A DNA stretch of 64,000 nucleotides from Nocardia bhagyanarayanae (GTDB lineage Bacteria > Actinomycetota > Actinomycetes > Mycobacteriales > Mycobacteriaceae): positions 5,828,001 through 5,892,000 of the forward strand of contig NZ_VFPG01000001.1 of assembly GCF_006716565.1 (NCBI RefSeq), written 5' to 3'. This document shows, in pieces, positions 7,857-15,732 of the stretch (the first letter of the stretch is position 1; the number at the start of each line of letters is the position of its first letter). The notes under the pieces were generated by a model. That model saw only the letters and a list, made by a program, of their open reading frames with translations. It was not told the DNA's origin and did not search any database. The translations under genes and the position numbers were made by a program.

Positions 7857-9386
7857 TCAGTCGGTGTCCGCGGCGGCCAGTTCGATCATCGTGGCCACGC
7901 GCATACGCGAGTCCTCTAGATCGAGCGTGGTGACATCGGCCATCTTGCGCAGCCGGTAGCGCACGGTGTTCTCGTGCACGCCGAGCCGCTCGCCGGCTCG
8001 CGCGAGGTCACCCATCGTCTCCAGCCACGCGCGCAGCGTGGCCACGTATCGGGTGCCGTGCGCGCTGTCGTGGCGGCGCAGATCGGCAACCGGTCCACGG
8101 GCCGGGGTGCGGCCGGATTTCGCCGCGGTCCGCAATCGCTGCAGCAGGATGTCCTGCCACGCCTCGTCGTAAGCCGGCGCCGGACCACTCGAGGATCGAA
8201 TCTCGTGCAGGGCCAGGCACTCGTCGGCTTCCGGGAGAGCCGAAGCCAGCTCCGTCGCCGACGCCACAGCGCTGATTCCGGCCGAGACACAAGCCTGCTC
8301 GGGCAGCGCCGACCGCAACGCGCTCACCCAGCGGCGTGCGGTCTCCGCTTCCCGAGCGGGCAGCACGGTGTAGACGGCGTTGCCCGACAACGCGCTGCGC
8401 CCCGGCCGCGACCAGCCGAAACCGGTGGTCGCCCGCTCGAACAGCAGCATCAGCGCCGCGTCGCGGTCAGCTCCCACCCGCGCGTGCACCGCGATCACCC
8501 GCAACCCCTCCGGCGGCAAACCGAGCCTGCTGGCCGCGGTGGCGGAATCCGCAGCGCCTTCCAAAAGCCGGATCACCAGCTCGGATTCGACCTGACGTTC
8601 CAAGTCGGCGCTGGCCCTGGAGCGCAGCAGATGCAACGCCACCGTGTGAGCTCCATCGGTCAGCGCCGCCAACCGCGCGCCCTCCAACGGTGTCGGCGTC
8701 GCCACCCACACCGAGCCGAGCAGCCGCCGACCCGTCCGCGCCGCGGCGACCATCCGGCCGGACAGACCATGCTCCGAATCACCCGGCACGAACAACGGCT
8801 CGCCGGAATCCGCCAAATGCGCGAATACGCCACGCTGTTCGAGCAGTGCCCGCAGATACTGCGGCGCCTGACGACTCAAAATGGTTTCCACGCGTGCGGG
8901 ATCGGCGTGCTGCTGGCCGCGCGAATAGGCCAGCACCCGCGACAGCCGATCCTCGATCGTCACCGGCCCGCCGACCGTGTCGGCCACACTGTCGGCCAAC
9001 GCGAACAAATCCGTGGGACCCCGGCCCGACTCGGTCTCGCGGCCCTCCAACACCAGCCCGTAGACCACGGCGGCCAACTCACTCCACGCCACCGCGGGAT
9101 CGACCATCAACACCGCGACCGCGTCACCGGTCTCGGCGAACCCGAACTGCTCGTCCACGCCGCGCACCAACACCACAACGGCGCGCGCGGAACCCGCCCA
9201 GCCCACGGCCTGCTCCACCGACTCCGCCCCCACCGCGAGCAGGACGTCACCGGTGACCACCGCACGTTCCGCGGTGGCCTCGGGCAGCACCACACTGCTC
9301 AGCTCCGTGGCCCGCGACACCGAACAGGACCGCAGCCGAACTCCGTAACCACCGAGCACATTGACCAAACGATCCAACGTCACCAT
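7857..9386 (-). CDS. PucR-family transcriptional regulator
   Basis: A 509-residue regulator. The C-terminal 60 residues form the PucR helix-turn-helix (TLRAWLETMGDLARAGERL followed by GVHENTVRYRLRKM). The central part (about 280-400) fits the GGDEF-like CdaR domain, and the first 130 residues fit a purine-catabolism-type sensor domain. Family members usually activate nearby catabolic genes in response to a metabolite. It lies upstream of the 56-residue gene on the same strand, with two identical dyads between. The N-terminal start is the only in-frame ATG before the conserved VNVLGG segment. Confidence 0.88.
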   Translation of the reverse strand: MVTLDRLVNVLGGYGVRLRSCSVSRATELSSVVLPEATAERAVVTGDVLLAVGAESVEQAVGWAGSARAVVVLVRGVDEQFGFAETGDAVAVLMVDPAVAWSELAAVVYGLVLEGRETESGRGPTDLFALADSVADTVGGPVTIEDRLSRVLAYSRGQQHADPARVETILSRQAPQYLRALLEQRGVFAHLADSGEPLFVPGDSEHGLSGRMVAAARTGRRLLGSVWVATPTPLEGARLAALTDGAHTVALHLLRSRASADLERQVESELVIRLLEGAADSATAASRLGLPPEGLRVIAVHARVGADRDAALMLLFERATTGFGWSRPGRSALSGNAVYTVLPAREAETARRWVSALRSALPEQACVSAGISAVASATELASALPEADECLALHEIRSSSGPAPAYDEAWQDILLQRLRTAAKSGRTPARGPVADLRRHDSAHGTRYVATLRAWLETMGDLARAGERLGVHENTVRYRLRKMADVTTLDLEDSRMRVATMIELAAADTD

Positions 9387-9708
9387 CAGCCGCGCTCCTC
9401 ACCTCCGACCCCTTGTCAGCGTAGAAGTGCCGCCTCGCCGCGCTGTGCGCTGCTGACCCACACGGTTCGGTCGGGTCGGCTTCGACAGTGAGTCGACGCT
9501 CTGGAGCCGTGTCACCAAGCCACGCTCGCATCTCGTCGGCGTGTTTACGCAGCAGTCCGGCGTCGACGAGTTGCTTTTGCGGCCTTCGGGATAACGACCA
9601 CCATGGTGGGCATAAACATCACGGTGCGACGCTGATGTGCAGATCTTGACCGCGTGACCTGATTTCACCAATAATCGTTGGTGTAATTGCCAAAGTGTGG
9701 AGGTTGCC
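9387..9708. other. Intergenic region with two palindromes
   Basis: Divergent promoter region between the PucR gene and the DUF2231 gene. It holds a perfect 12-bp palindrome at 9598-9609 (CCACCATGGTGG) and a 6-bp-arm dyad CACCAA-N6-TTGGTG at 9666-9683, 25 bp before the DUF2231 start. The second is well placed to be an operator of that gene. No supportable gene lies inside. Confidence 0.5.
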
Positions 9709-10221
9709 ATGACAGATGACATGCGACAGGCCAAACACCCGGTCAGCGCCGCTCTCGCCGGGCCTTACGGACATCCGTTCCATCCGATCCTGGTCACGGT
9801 GCCGATCGGAGCATGGCTGGCGAGCGTGGTGTTCGATATCGGCTCGCATGCGGTCGACGATCCCGCGTTCCTCGCTCGTGGCGCACAGTGGCTGATCGCC
9901 ATCGGCGTGCTCGGCGCTCTCGCCGCCGCGACGGTGGGATTCTTGGACCTGTTCGCCATCCCGACCGGCACGCCCGCTTTCCGAATCGGGCTGATCCACA
10001 TGGGTTTGAACCTCGGCGTCACCGCGGCGTTCGCGCTCAGCTTCTGGTGGCGCACCTCCGGAACCGGTGTGGACGACCCGGTTGCCGCAGGCCCGCTGAC
10101 GCTGTCGATCCTCGCCATGCTGGTGCTGACCGTCTCGGGATACCTAGGCGGCAAACTCGCCTACCACTACGGCGTGCGCGTCGCCGACGAGACCACCCAG
10201 GCCGCCGGCTACCGCCGCTGA
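9709..10221 (+). CDS. DUF2231 integral membrane protein
   Basis: A 170-residue protein with four predicted membrane helices and the family hallmark at the start (GPYGHPFHPILVTVPIGAW, residues 18-36). DUF2231 proteins are uncharacterised membrane proteins, sometimes redox- or heme-linked; two conserved histidines are present here. ATG 9709 is supported by GGAGG five bases upstream; the GTG 12 bases earlier overlaps that site and is rejected. It ends facing the lectin-like gene at 10263. Expected location is the cytoplasmic membrane. Confidence 0.88.
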   Translation: MTDDMRQAKHPVSAALAGPYGHPFHPILVTVPIGAWLASVVFDIGSHAVDDPAFLARGAQWLIAIGVLGALAAATVGFLDLFAIPTGTPAFRIGLIHMGLNLGVTAAFALSFWWRTSGTGVDDPVAAGPLTLSILAMLVLTVSGYLGGKLAYHYGVRVADETTQAAGYRR

Positions 10222-10262
10222 CCCACCTCCGCTGACAACTCACGAAAGGCGAGGTCGAAGGT

Positions 10263-11087
10263 TCAAGAGAGTTCGATCATCGGACCTGGAAAGACGACGT
10301 CACGGAAACCGCCGCCGATCTTCTTACCGCCGTCGCCCGCGGTCCAGGTCGGTTCACCGGTTTTCCAACCGTCGTGTCGGTACCACTCCAGGTCGTCGTG
10401 CCCGTCGATGCCATAGATCTGGCCGCCGCCGTCGTACGAGCCGAACACCCGGCCGTACGCATCCCAGCCGCTACCCACCCGCCGGCCACCCTCACCTGCG
10501 GTCCAGGCAGGCGAACCGTCGGCCCAGCCGTCATGGCGGTACCAATCCATCTCCCCATCGGCGGTGATCCCGTAGATGATGCCGTTACCGACCGAGAACA
10601 CCCTCGGATAAACACCCCACCCCGCGCCGACGGGACGCCCGCCCTCACCCCCGGTCCACGCCGGTGACCCTTCCGTCCACCCGTCGTGGCGATACCAATG
10701 CAATTCACCCTCGGGCGTGATCCCATAGATGACGAAACCGTCGGGCTGCCCCGCCACCATCCGCCGACCGCCCGCGAAAACCTGCGCATACGCGTTCCAG
10801 CCGCTACCCACCAAACGACCGCCATCCCCCGCCGTCCAGGCCGCGGTACCGTCCTCGAACCCATCGTGGCTGTACCAGTGCATGTCCCCCGCGGGCGTGA
10901 TCGCGTAGATGATCCCTCGGGCTCCAGCACTGAAAACGGAACTGTAGGCATCCCAGCCGGAGCCGATGTTCAACCCTCCGCCGAGCCCCGTCCAGGCGTT
11001 CGCGCCGTCCGACGTTCCGTCATGACGGGCCCATTGCAAGCGTCCGTCCGGCTTGATCCAGTAGAAAACTTGACCGAGATCACTCAT
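10263..11087 (-). CDS. Tachylectin-2-type beta-propeller lectin
   Basis: A 274-residue protein made almost wholly of five repeats of about 48 residues. Each carries a core like WYRHDGW followed about 20 residues later by VGSGW (WARHDG, WYSHDG, then three WYRHDG). In tachylectin-2 the five blades with this W-x-x-H-x-G pattern bind N-acetylglucosamine/GalNAc. No signal peptide or membrane segment is seen, so it is cytosolic or released another way. ATG 11087 has GGAGG upstream. The three central repeats are very alike, suggesting recent internal duplication. Sugar specificity is inferred from the family only. Confidence 0.85.
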   Translation of the reverse strand: MSDLGQVFYWIKPDGRLQWARHDGTSDGANAWTGLGGGLNIGSGWDAYSSVFSAGARGIIYAITPAGDMHWYSHDGFEDGTAAWTAGDGGRLVGSGWNAYAQVFAGGRRMVAGQPDGFVIYGITPEGELHWYRHDGWTEGSPAWTGGEGGRPVGAGWGVYPRVFSVGNGIIYGITADGEMDWYRHDGWADGSPAWTAGEGGRRVGSGWDAYGRVFGSYDGGGQIYGIDGHDDLEWYRHDGWKTGEPTWTAGDGGKKIGGGFRDVVFPGPMIELS

Positions 11088-11274
11088 CGGTCCTCCATTC
11101 GGTTGCCGATTGGGGAACGCGGAACCGCCAGCCAGCAGAAGTATTCCATGTGGGTGGAGACCCGAGGGCAATTCGGGGTGAGCAGAATTCGGCCGTTTAA
11201 CCGCCCGAACCGAGGGAATCCGAGATCGCCGACGGCAAGTCCCGGCACCGCGGCCGTGACATCGATAACCTCCA

Positions 11275-11318
11275 TGTTGACACCGCTTACACGAGCGGTA
11301 ATGTAAGCGATGTACACA
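11275..11318. promoter_or_regulatory. Operator site A of the TetR regulon
   Basis: Inverted repeat of two 17-bp elements, TGTTGACACCGCTTACA (11275-11291) and its partner 11302-11318 on the other strand (14 of 17 match), with a 10-bp spacer. It lies just before the quinone oxidoreductase start at 11345. The same element recurs at 12975 and 13914. Confidence 0.7.
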
Positions 11319-11344
11319 TGATTGTCGAGAGAAGGGATATTGGC

Positions 11345-12337
11345 ATGTACGCGGTGACGCTCGACAGCTTCGGTGCACCCGAGGTCATGAAATGGGCCCG
11401 GGTGGACGACCCGCCCGCCCCCGGCCCGGGTGAGGTGGCCATCGACGTGGTGGCCGCGGGGGTGAACCGCGCCGACGTCATGCAACGCTACGGCCTCTAC
11501 CCGCCACCGCCCGGCGCCAGCGAGATCCTCGGCCTCGAAGTTTCCGGTTTCGTCGCCGAAGTCGGTGCGGGCGTGGCGGATTGGCGTCCCGGCGATGCCG
11601 TGTGCGCGCTGCTGGCGGGCGGCGGCTACGCCGAACGAGTGAACGTGCCCGCCACCCAAGTGCTTCCGGTGCCCGAGGGCGTCGGCATGACCGCCGCGGC
11701 GGCGCTACCCGAGGCGGCCGCTACCGTCTGGTCGAATCTGGTGATGACGGCAGGCCTGCGCAGCGGACACGCGCTGCTGATTCACGGCGGCGGCAGCGGA
11801 ATCGGTACGCACGCGATTCAAGTCGGCCGAGCGCTCGGCGCTCGGGTAGCGGTGACGGCGGGATCGCAATTCAAATTGGAGCGGGCACGGGAGTTGGGAG
11901 CGAACACCCTCGTCAACTACCGGGAAGAGGATTTCGCGGACGTCATGACCACCGAATATTCCGGCGCGAACGTCATTCTCGACATCATGGGCGGAAGTTA
12001 TCTGAACAAGAATGTGGAGGCACTGGCCGACGACGGACACCTGACGATCATCGGATTACAAGGTGGAGCGACCGCCGAACTGAATCTCGCTGCGCTCCTG
12101 GGCAAGCGAGGCTCCATTCATGTCACGAACTTGCGCCGCCGACCCCAGCGTGGTCCCGGCTCGAAGGCCGAGATCATCACCGAATTGCGCGAGCGTCTGT
12201 GGCCGCTGATTTCCGACGGAACAGTCGTGCCGGTCGTCTCCGCGCAAGTCCCGATCACCGATGTCGCGGAGGCACATCCGCTGCTGGACTCCCCCGAGAC
12301 CGTCGGCAAGGTGGTGCTCACGGTTCGCGAGCCCTGA
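11345..12337 (+). CDS. NAD(P)H-quinone oxidoreductase / zinc-free alcohol dehydrogenase family
   Basis: A 330-residue medium-chain dehydrogenase/reductase of the quinone oxidoreductase (TP53I3/PIG3-like) branch. It has the N-terminal GroES-like part with GVNRADVMQRYGLYPPP, and a Rossmann motif HGGGSGIGTHAIQVGRALG around residues 145-165. The zinc-binding cysteines of alcohol dehydrogenases are absent. It should reduce quinones or enones with NADPH. ATG 11345 has GAAGGGA upstream; the in-frame ATG at 11318 would begin inside the operator. It probably belongs to the TetR regulon centred on 12376-12957. Confidence 0.9.
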   Translation: MYAVTLDSFGAPEVMKWARVDDPPAPGPGEVAIDVVAAGVNRADVMQRYGLYPPPPGASEILGLEVSGFVAEVGAGVADWRPGDAVCALLAGGGYAERVNVPATQVLPVPEGVGMTAAAALPEAAATVWSNLVMTAGLRSGHALLIHGGGSGIGTHAIQVGRALGARVAVTAGSQFKLERARELGANTLVNYREEDFADVMTTEYSGANVILDIMGGSYLNKNVEALADDGHLTIIGLQGGATAELNLAALLGKRGSIHVTNLRRRPQRGPGSKAEIITELRERLWPLISDGTVVPVVSAQVPITDVAEAHPLLDSPETVGKVVLTVREP

Positions 12338-12375
12338 ACCGGTATCCACCCGATCAGCCGCACCCCAGGGAGTCA

Positions 12376-12957
12376 TCACCCGATGCGAGGTCCGAGTATC
12401 GCGTGGACCGCCGTGCGGACCCGGTCGGCAACCGCCTCGGCAGGCGCGGCCTCGAACTTGCCGTCGAGATGCAGGAAGGCGAGCCCGTGCACCAGCGCCC
12501 ACACCGCCGTCGCCATACCCTCCGTATCGGCACTGGGAAATGCTTGTCGCACAATGGATTTGAGGTACTCGTTGATCGCCTCCACCGCGGCCACCCGATC
12601 GGAGCTGGTGGGATCACAGCCCTCGGCGAACATCACCCGGAACAGCCCAGGTCGCGTCAGCGCGAACTGGACGTAGGCGACCGCGGTGGCGGCGAGTCCT
12701 TCCTCCGTGGTCGGTTCGGGATGCGCCGCCGCCAGATGCGCGGCCAATTCGCGGTAGCCGACCGCCGCGACGGCGGACAGCAGGGCATTGCGGTCGGCGA
12801 AATGACGATATGGCGCCGCGGTGGACACACCGGCGCGCCGGGCTGCCGCGCGGAGCGACAGCTCGGTCGCGCCGCCTTCCTCGAGGAGCTCCACGGCGGC
12901 GCGCACCAGCGCATTGGGTAGATCCCCGTGGTGATACGACGCGGTCGACGTTGCCAT
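12376..12957 (-). CDS. TetR regulator (YHHGDL/WHG type), likely master of local regulon
   Basis: A 193-residue TetR protein beginning with the typical SYHHGDLPNALV segment, followed by the helix-turn-helix SLRAAARRAGVSTAAPYRHF (about residues 34-53) and a C-terminal WHG-type ligand domain (VWALVHGLAFLH). Operator B sits 18 bp upstream of its start, and the same element precedes the quinone oxidoreductase and the decarboxylase-like gene. Autoregulation and control of the flanking oxidoreductases are the simplest reading. The inducer is unknown; electrophile or carbonyl stress is a guess from the target genes. Confidence 0.9.
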   Translation of the reverse strand: MATSTASYHHGDLPNALVRAAVELLEEGGATELSLRAAARRAGVSTAAPYRHFADRNALLSAVAAVGYRELAAHLAAAHPEPTTEEGLAATAVAYVQFALTRPGLFRVMFAEGCDPTSSDRVAAVEAINEYLKSIVRQAFPSADTEGMATAVWALVHGLAFLHLDGKFEAAPAEAVADRVRTAVHAILGPRIG

Positions 12958-12974
12958 GGCTACAACCTAACAAG

Positions 12975-13014
12975 TGTTGACAGCGCTTACATGCACCGCC
13001 CAATGTTAGCGCCC
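12975..13014. promoter_or_regulatory. Operator site B of the TetR regulon
   Basis: TGTTGACAGCGCTTACA at 12975-12991, followed after 12 bp by a weaker inverted partner starting TGTTAGCGC at 13004. It lies between the TetR gene (start 12957, leftward) and the DJ-1/PfpI gene (start 13178, rightward), so it can serve both. Confidence 0.7.
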
Positions 13015-13177
13015 GCCGAACGCGTCCTCGCCGACAATGTCGCGGTGATCGGCATGGGAGCGGCGCTCGCGGCAACTCCGGAGCTAGCGAACCGTTGCGT
13101 CAGGGTTCGGCGGAGACCAGGACCCCGATGAGCGGAAACCCGAGCGCCGTGGCGCTCCGAACACAGGAGGAAGAACG

Positions 13178-13891
13178 ATGACGAAGGTTCTGTTCGTGAT
13201 CTCGGCGGCCGACCGCTGGACACTGAACGACGGCACGGTGCATCCCTCGGGCTTCTGGGCCGAAGAGGTCGCGGTCCCGCACCGGATCTTCACCGAGGCC
13301 GGCTGGGATATCACCGTGGCGACACCGGGCGGAAAAGCGCCGACGCTCGATCACCTGAGCCTCGGCATCGCCGGCGGCATGCCGTGGAAGCGTCGTGACG
13401 TGAAACGCTACCTCGACGACATCGAGACCGTCCTCGCCACACCCGTGCCGCTCGACACCGTCGACGCGGATGCGTTCGACGTGGTGTTCTACCCCGGCGG
13501 CCACGGCCCCATGGAGGACCTCGCCTACGACGAGACTTCCGGTGCGTTGCTGGCGAACCGACTGGCCTCCGGCAAGCCGCTCGCTCTGCTGTGCCACGCG
13601 CCCGCCGCGATCCTGGCGGCGACAGCACCCGACGGCACCTCGCCCTTCGCCGGTTACCGGATGACCGGGCTCTCGAATCGGGAGGAACTGCTCAACCGGT
13701 TCGCGAGAAAGGCGCCGTGGCTGCTGGAGGACCGACTGAAGGAGGCGGGCGTCGAATACTCCAAGGCGCTGATTCCGCTGCGGCCCCACATCGTGGTCGA
13801 CCGGAATCTGTACACGGGACAGAATCCGCAGTCCTCGGAGGAACTGGCCGAGCGACTCGTCGCCGATGTCGGCGCTCGGCCCGCCAACTGA
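13178..13891 (+). CDS. DJ-1/PfpI-family protein (Hsp31/glyoxalase III-like)
   Basis: A 237-residue class I glutamine-amidotransferase-fold protein. The nucleophile elbow is Cys in ALLCHAPAAIL (about residue 130), the acidic partner is Glu in GFWAEEVAVP, and FYPGGHGPMEDL forms the oxyanion segment. These features point to the Hsp31/YDR533C branch, known for glutathione-independent glyoxalase or deglycase-type activity on methylglyoxal. An AGGAGGAAG-type ribosome site precedes the ATG. It is divergent from the TetR gene and shares operator B, so it probably belongs to the same carbonyl-stress regulon. Confidence 0.88.
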   Translation: MTKVLFVISAADRWTLNDGTVHPSGFWAEEVAVPHRIFTEAGWDITVATPGGKAPTLDHLSLGIAGGMPWKRRDVKRYLDDIETVLATPVPLDTVDADAFDVVFYPGGHGPMEDLAYDETSGALLANRLASGKPLALLCHAPAAILAATAPDGTSPFAGYRMTGLSNREELLNRFARKAPWLLEDRLKEAGVEYSKALIPLRPHIVVDRNLYTGQNPQSSEELAERLVADVGARPAN

Positions 13892-13913
13892 ATTCTCCGC
13901 CGCCTTCGGCAGT

Positions 13914-13964
13914 TGTTGACAGCGCTTACATTCGCGGGTTAGCCTGATGTTAGCACTGTCCACA
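13914..13964. promoter_or_regulatory. Operator site C of the TetR regulon
   Basis: TGTTGACAGCGCTTACA at 13914-13930 and an inverted copy at 13948-13964 (about 14 of 17 match), spacer 17 bp. The site is directly upstream of the acetoacetate decarboxylase-like gene starting at 13988. Confidence 0.7.
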
Positions 13965-13987
13965 TGCGAGCGAGGGAGCTTCATCCG

Positions 13988-14905
13988 ATGTCATCGACCT
14001 ACCAGGAAACAGTCGTGGTCGACCTGGGTGGCCACGTGGTCACCGTCCCGAAAGGTGGCCTCTACGACCGGCATCGGATGAACACCGACCTGGACGAGGT
14101 CGCCTCCGATCCGCGGGTCAGCGGCGTGGAGTTCTTCCGGCGGATGCCCAAGACGAAAGTCGATTCGCGGATCGGTCCCACGCTGACCCCGAACTTCTAC
14201 TACCGCATCTCCACCGCCCGGTTGACGATGCTGGCCCGCTCGCGCGCGATCCGCTCGCGCCTGCCCGAGGAGCTGGCGCCGCTCGAGGTCGCGCCGGGGT
14301 TGGGGCTGGTGTCGGTGATGTTCTTCCGCTACGAGGTGTGCGACATCGACTTCTACACCGAAGCCGCCGTCGGCATCGCCGTGCGACCGGCACGCCACGG
14401 CCGCCTCGGATTCCTCGACCTGGCCACCGGCCTGGCCAACGACCACCTGCACTCCTACGTGCTGTCGCTGCCGGTCAGCACCGATATCGCCCAAGTCCGC
14501 GGCCACGACGGCTACGGCTTCCCCAAATGGGTCACCGGTGTCGATGTCGACATCGACACCGACCGCACCACCGCACGGGTGACCAACGACGCCGGCGAGA
14601 CCGACCTGGCGCTGTCGGCGGCCACCCCCGCCCAGACCGCTCGCCCGACAGGCGAGCACGTCTCCTCGCTGACCTCCTACACCACGATCGAGGGTGCCTG
14701 GCACTCGACGCTGAGCCAGATCAACGTGCTCGCGGCCGGAACCACCCGCTTCCCGCGCAACGTCGACCTTCAGATCGGGCAGGGCCGCATGGCCGAGGAC
14801 CTGCGATCGCTGCGACCGATCACCACCGTCCGCCTCGACGTCACCACCGAAGGCCAACTCGCCCTGCACATGCCGGTCCCCACCTCCATCCGAAGCCGGA
14901 ACTGA
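13988..14905 (+). CDS. Acetoacetate decarboxylase-family protein
   Basis: A 305-residue protein of the acetoacetate decarboxylase fold. The Schiff-base lysine region is present as DGYGFPKWVTGVDVD (Lys about residue 180), with the acidic residues of EVCDIDFYTEAAVG ahead of it. Members with this spacing are often ADC-like aldolases or dehydratases rather than true decarboxylases, so the reaction is uncertain. ATG 13988 follows a GAGGGAG site, and operator C precedes it. A decayed aldehyde dehydrogenase follows 11 bp downstream, which suggests the pair once formed one pathway acting on keto acids or aldehydes. Confidence 0.85.
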   Translation: MSSTYQETVVVDLGGHVVTVPKGGLYDRHRMNTDLDEVASDPRVSGVEFFRRMPKTKVDSRIGPTLTPNFYYRISTARLTMLARSRAIRSRLPEELAPLEVAPGLGLVSVMFFRYEVCDIDFYTEAAVGIAVRPARHGRLGFLDLATGLANDHLHSYVLSLPVSTDIAQVRGHDGYGFPKWVTGVDVDIDTDRTTARVTNDAGETDLALSAATPAQTARPTGEHVSSLTSYTTIEGAWHSTLSQINVLAAGTTRFPRNVDLQIGQGRMAEDLRSLRPITTVRLDVTTEGQLALHMPVPTSIRSRN

Positions 14906-14916
14906 GGAGCCCCGCC

Positions 14917-15607
14917 ATGCCCACCGATCACGCAGCCACCCTGGCCCGCGGCTCCGACCTTCCCGCCTCGCTGAACCCACCCCTGATCGAGCGCCTGACC
15001 GCCCGAGTCACCGCCGGCGCGGACGCCGAACGGGTCACCACCAACACCCCATACGCCGCCGCGGCGCGATCCCGCTGCTGACCCACACCACCGAACTGCG
15101 CCACCCCAAGGGCGTCGTCGCGCGCTGATGGACAACGCCGACTACATGATGTTCACCGGCTCGACCGCCAGCGGACGCCGGATCGCCCGCGACGCGGGAG
15201 AACGCCTCATCGGCGCATCCCTGGAACTCGGCGGCAAGAACGCCATGCTCGTCCTCGACGACGCGATCGCGGGCCAATGCCACGCCATACGGTCTCAATG
15301 CCAGCGTCTGGACTCGCGACGGCGCCAAGGGGAGGGCCGTCGCCGCCCGTCTGCACGCGGGCACGGTCAACGTCAACGACGCCTTCGCCGCCGCGTGGGG
15401 CAGCATCGACGCACCGATGGGCGGCATGGGCGACTCGGGACTCGGTCGCCGCCACGGCGCCGACGGCATCCTCGAATACACCGAGCCGAAAACGGTTGCC
15501 CACCAACGTATTCAGGGCTTCACCCGCCGACGGGCGTCCCACATCGAACCTGGGCCGCCATCCTGACCGTGGCGCTGAAGCTGATGAAAGGCGTCGGCGC
15601 TCGCTGA
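14917..15607 (+). pseudogene. Aldehyde dehydrogenase (succinate-semialdehyde type) remnant
   Basis: Pieces of one aldehyde dehydrogenase lie in order but in different frames. They are an N-terminal segment (SDLPASLNPPLIERLTARV, 14917-15081), a short HTTELRHPKGVV piece near 15085-15125, a central piece (YMMFTGSTASGRRIARDAGE and LELGGKNAMLVLDDA, 15128-15277), and a C-terminal piece (YGLNASVWTRDGAKG and MGGMGDSGLGRRHGADG, 15288-15560) with a final VALKLMKGVGAR tail in another frame. The NAD-binding core and the catalytic cysteine region are deleted. Several deletions and frameshifts make it non-functional. It most resembles the GabD2 group. Confidence 0.85.
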
Positions 15608-15680
15608 GTCACAGCGGCGCGTTCCGAGGGCTGAACCCACTAGGCATCGCCGCGAAGACCTACACCTCCTGATGAAGCGC

Positions 15681-15715
15681 GAATCCCCCGGTCGACTCGG
15701 TCGACCGGGGGATTC
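15681..15715. terminator. Strong bidirectional terminator
   Basis: Perfect 15-bp inverted repeat (15681-15695 and 15701-15715) with a 5-base loop. It lies between the ruined aldehyde dehydrogenase and the 3' end of glcB. Confidence 0.85.
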
Positions 15716-15732
15716 GTTCGTCGCTCAGCGCT

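Noticed and set aside
9399..9734. Leftward peptide with a QLVDAGLLRKHADEMRAW-like stretch
   Set aside because: Looks coding over about 45 codons, but no start, ribosome site or known domain could be matched. It may be a remnant; the evidence is too thin.
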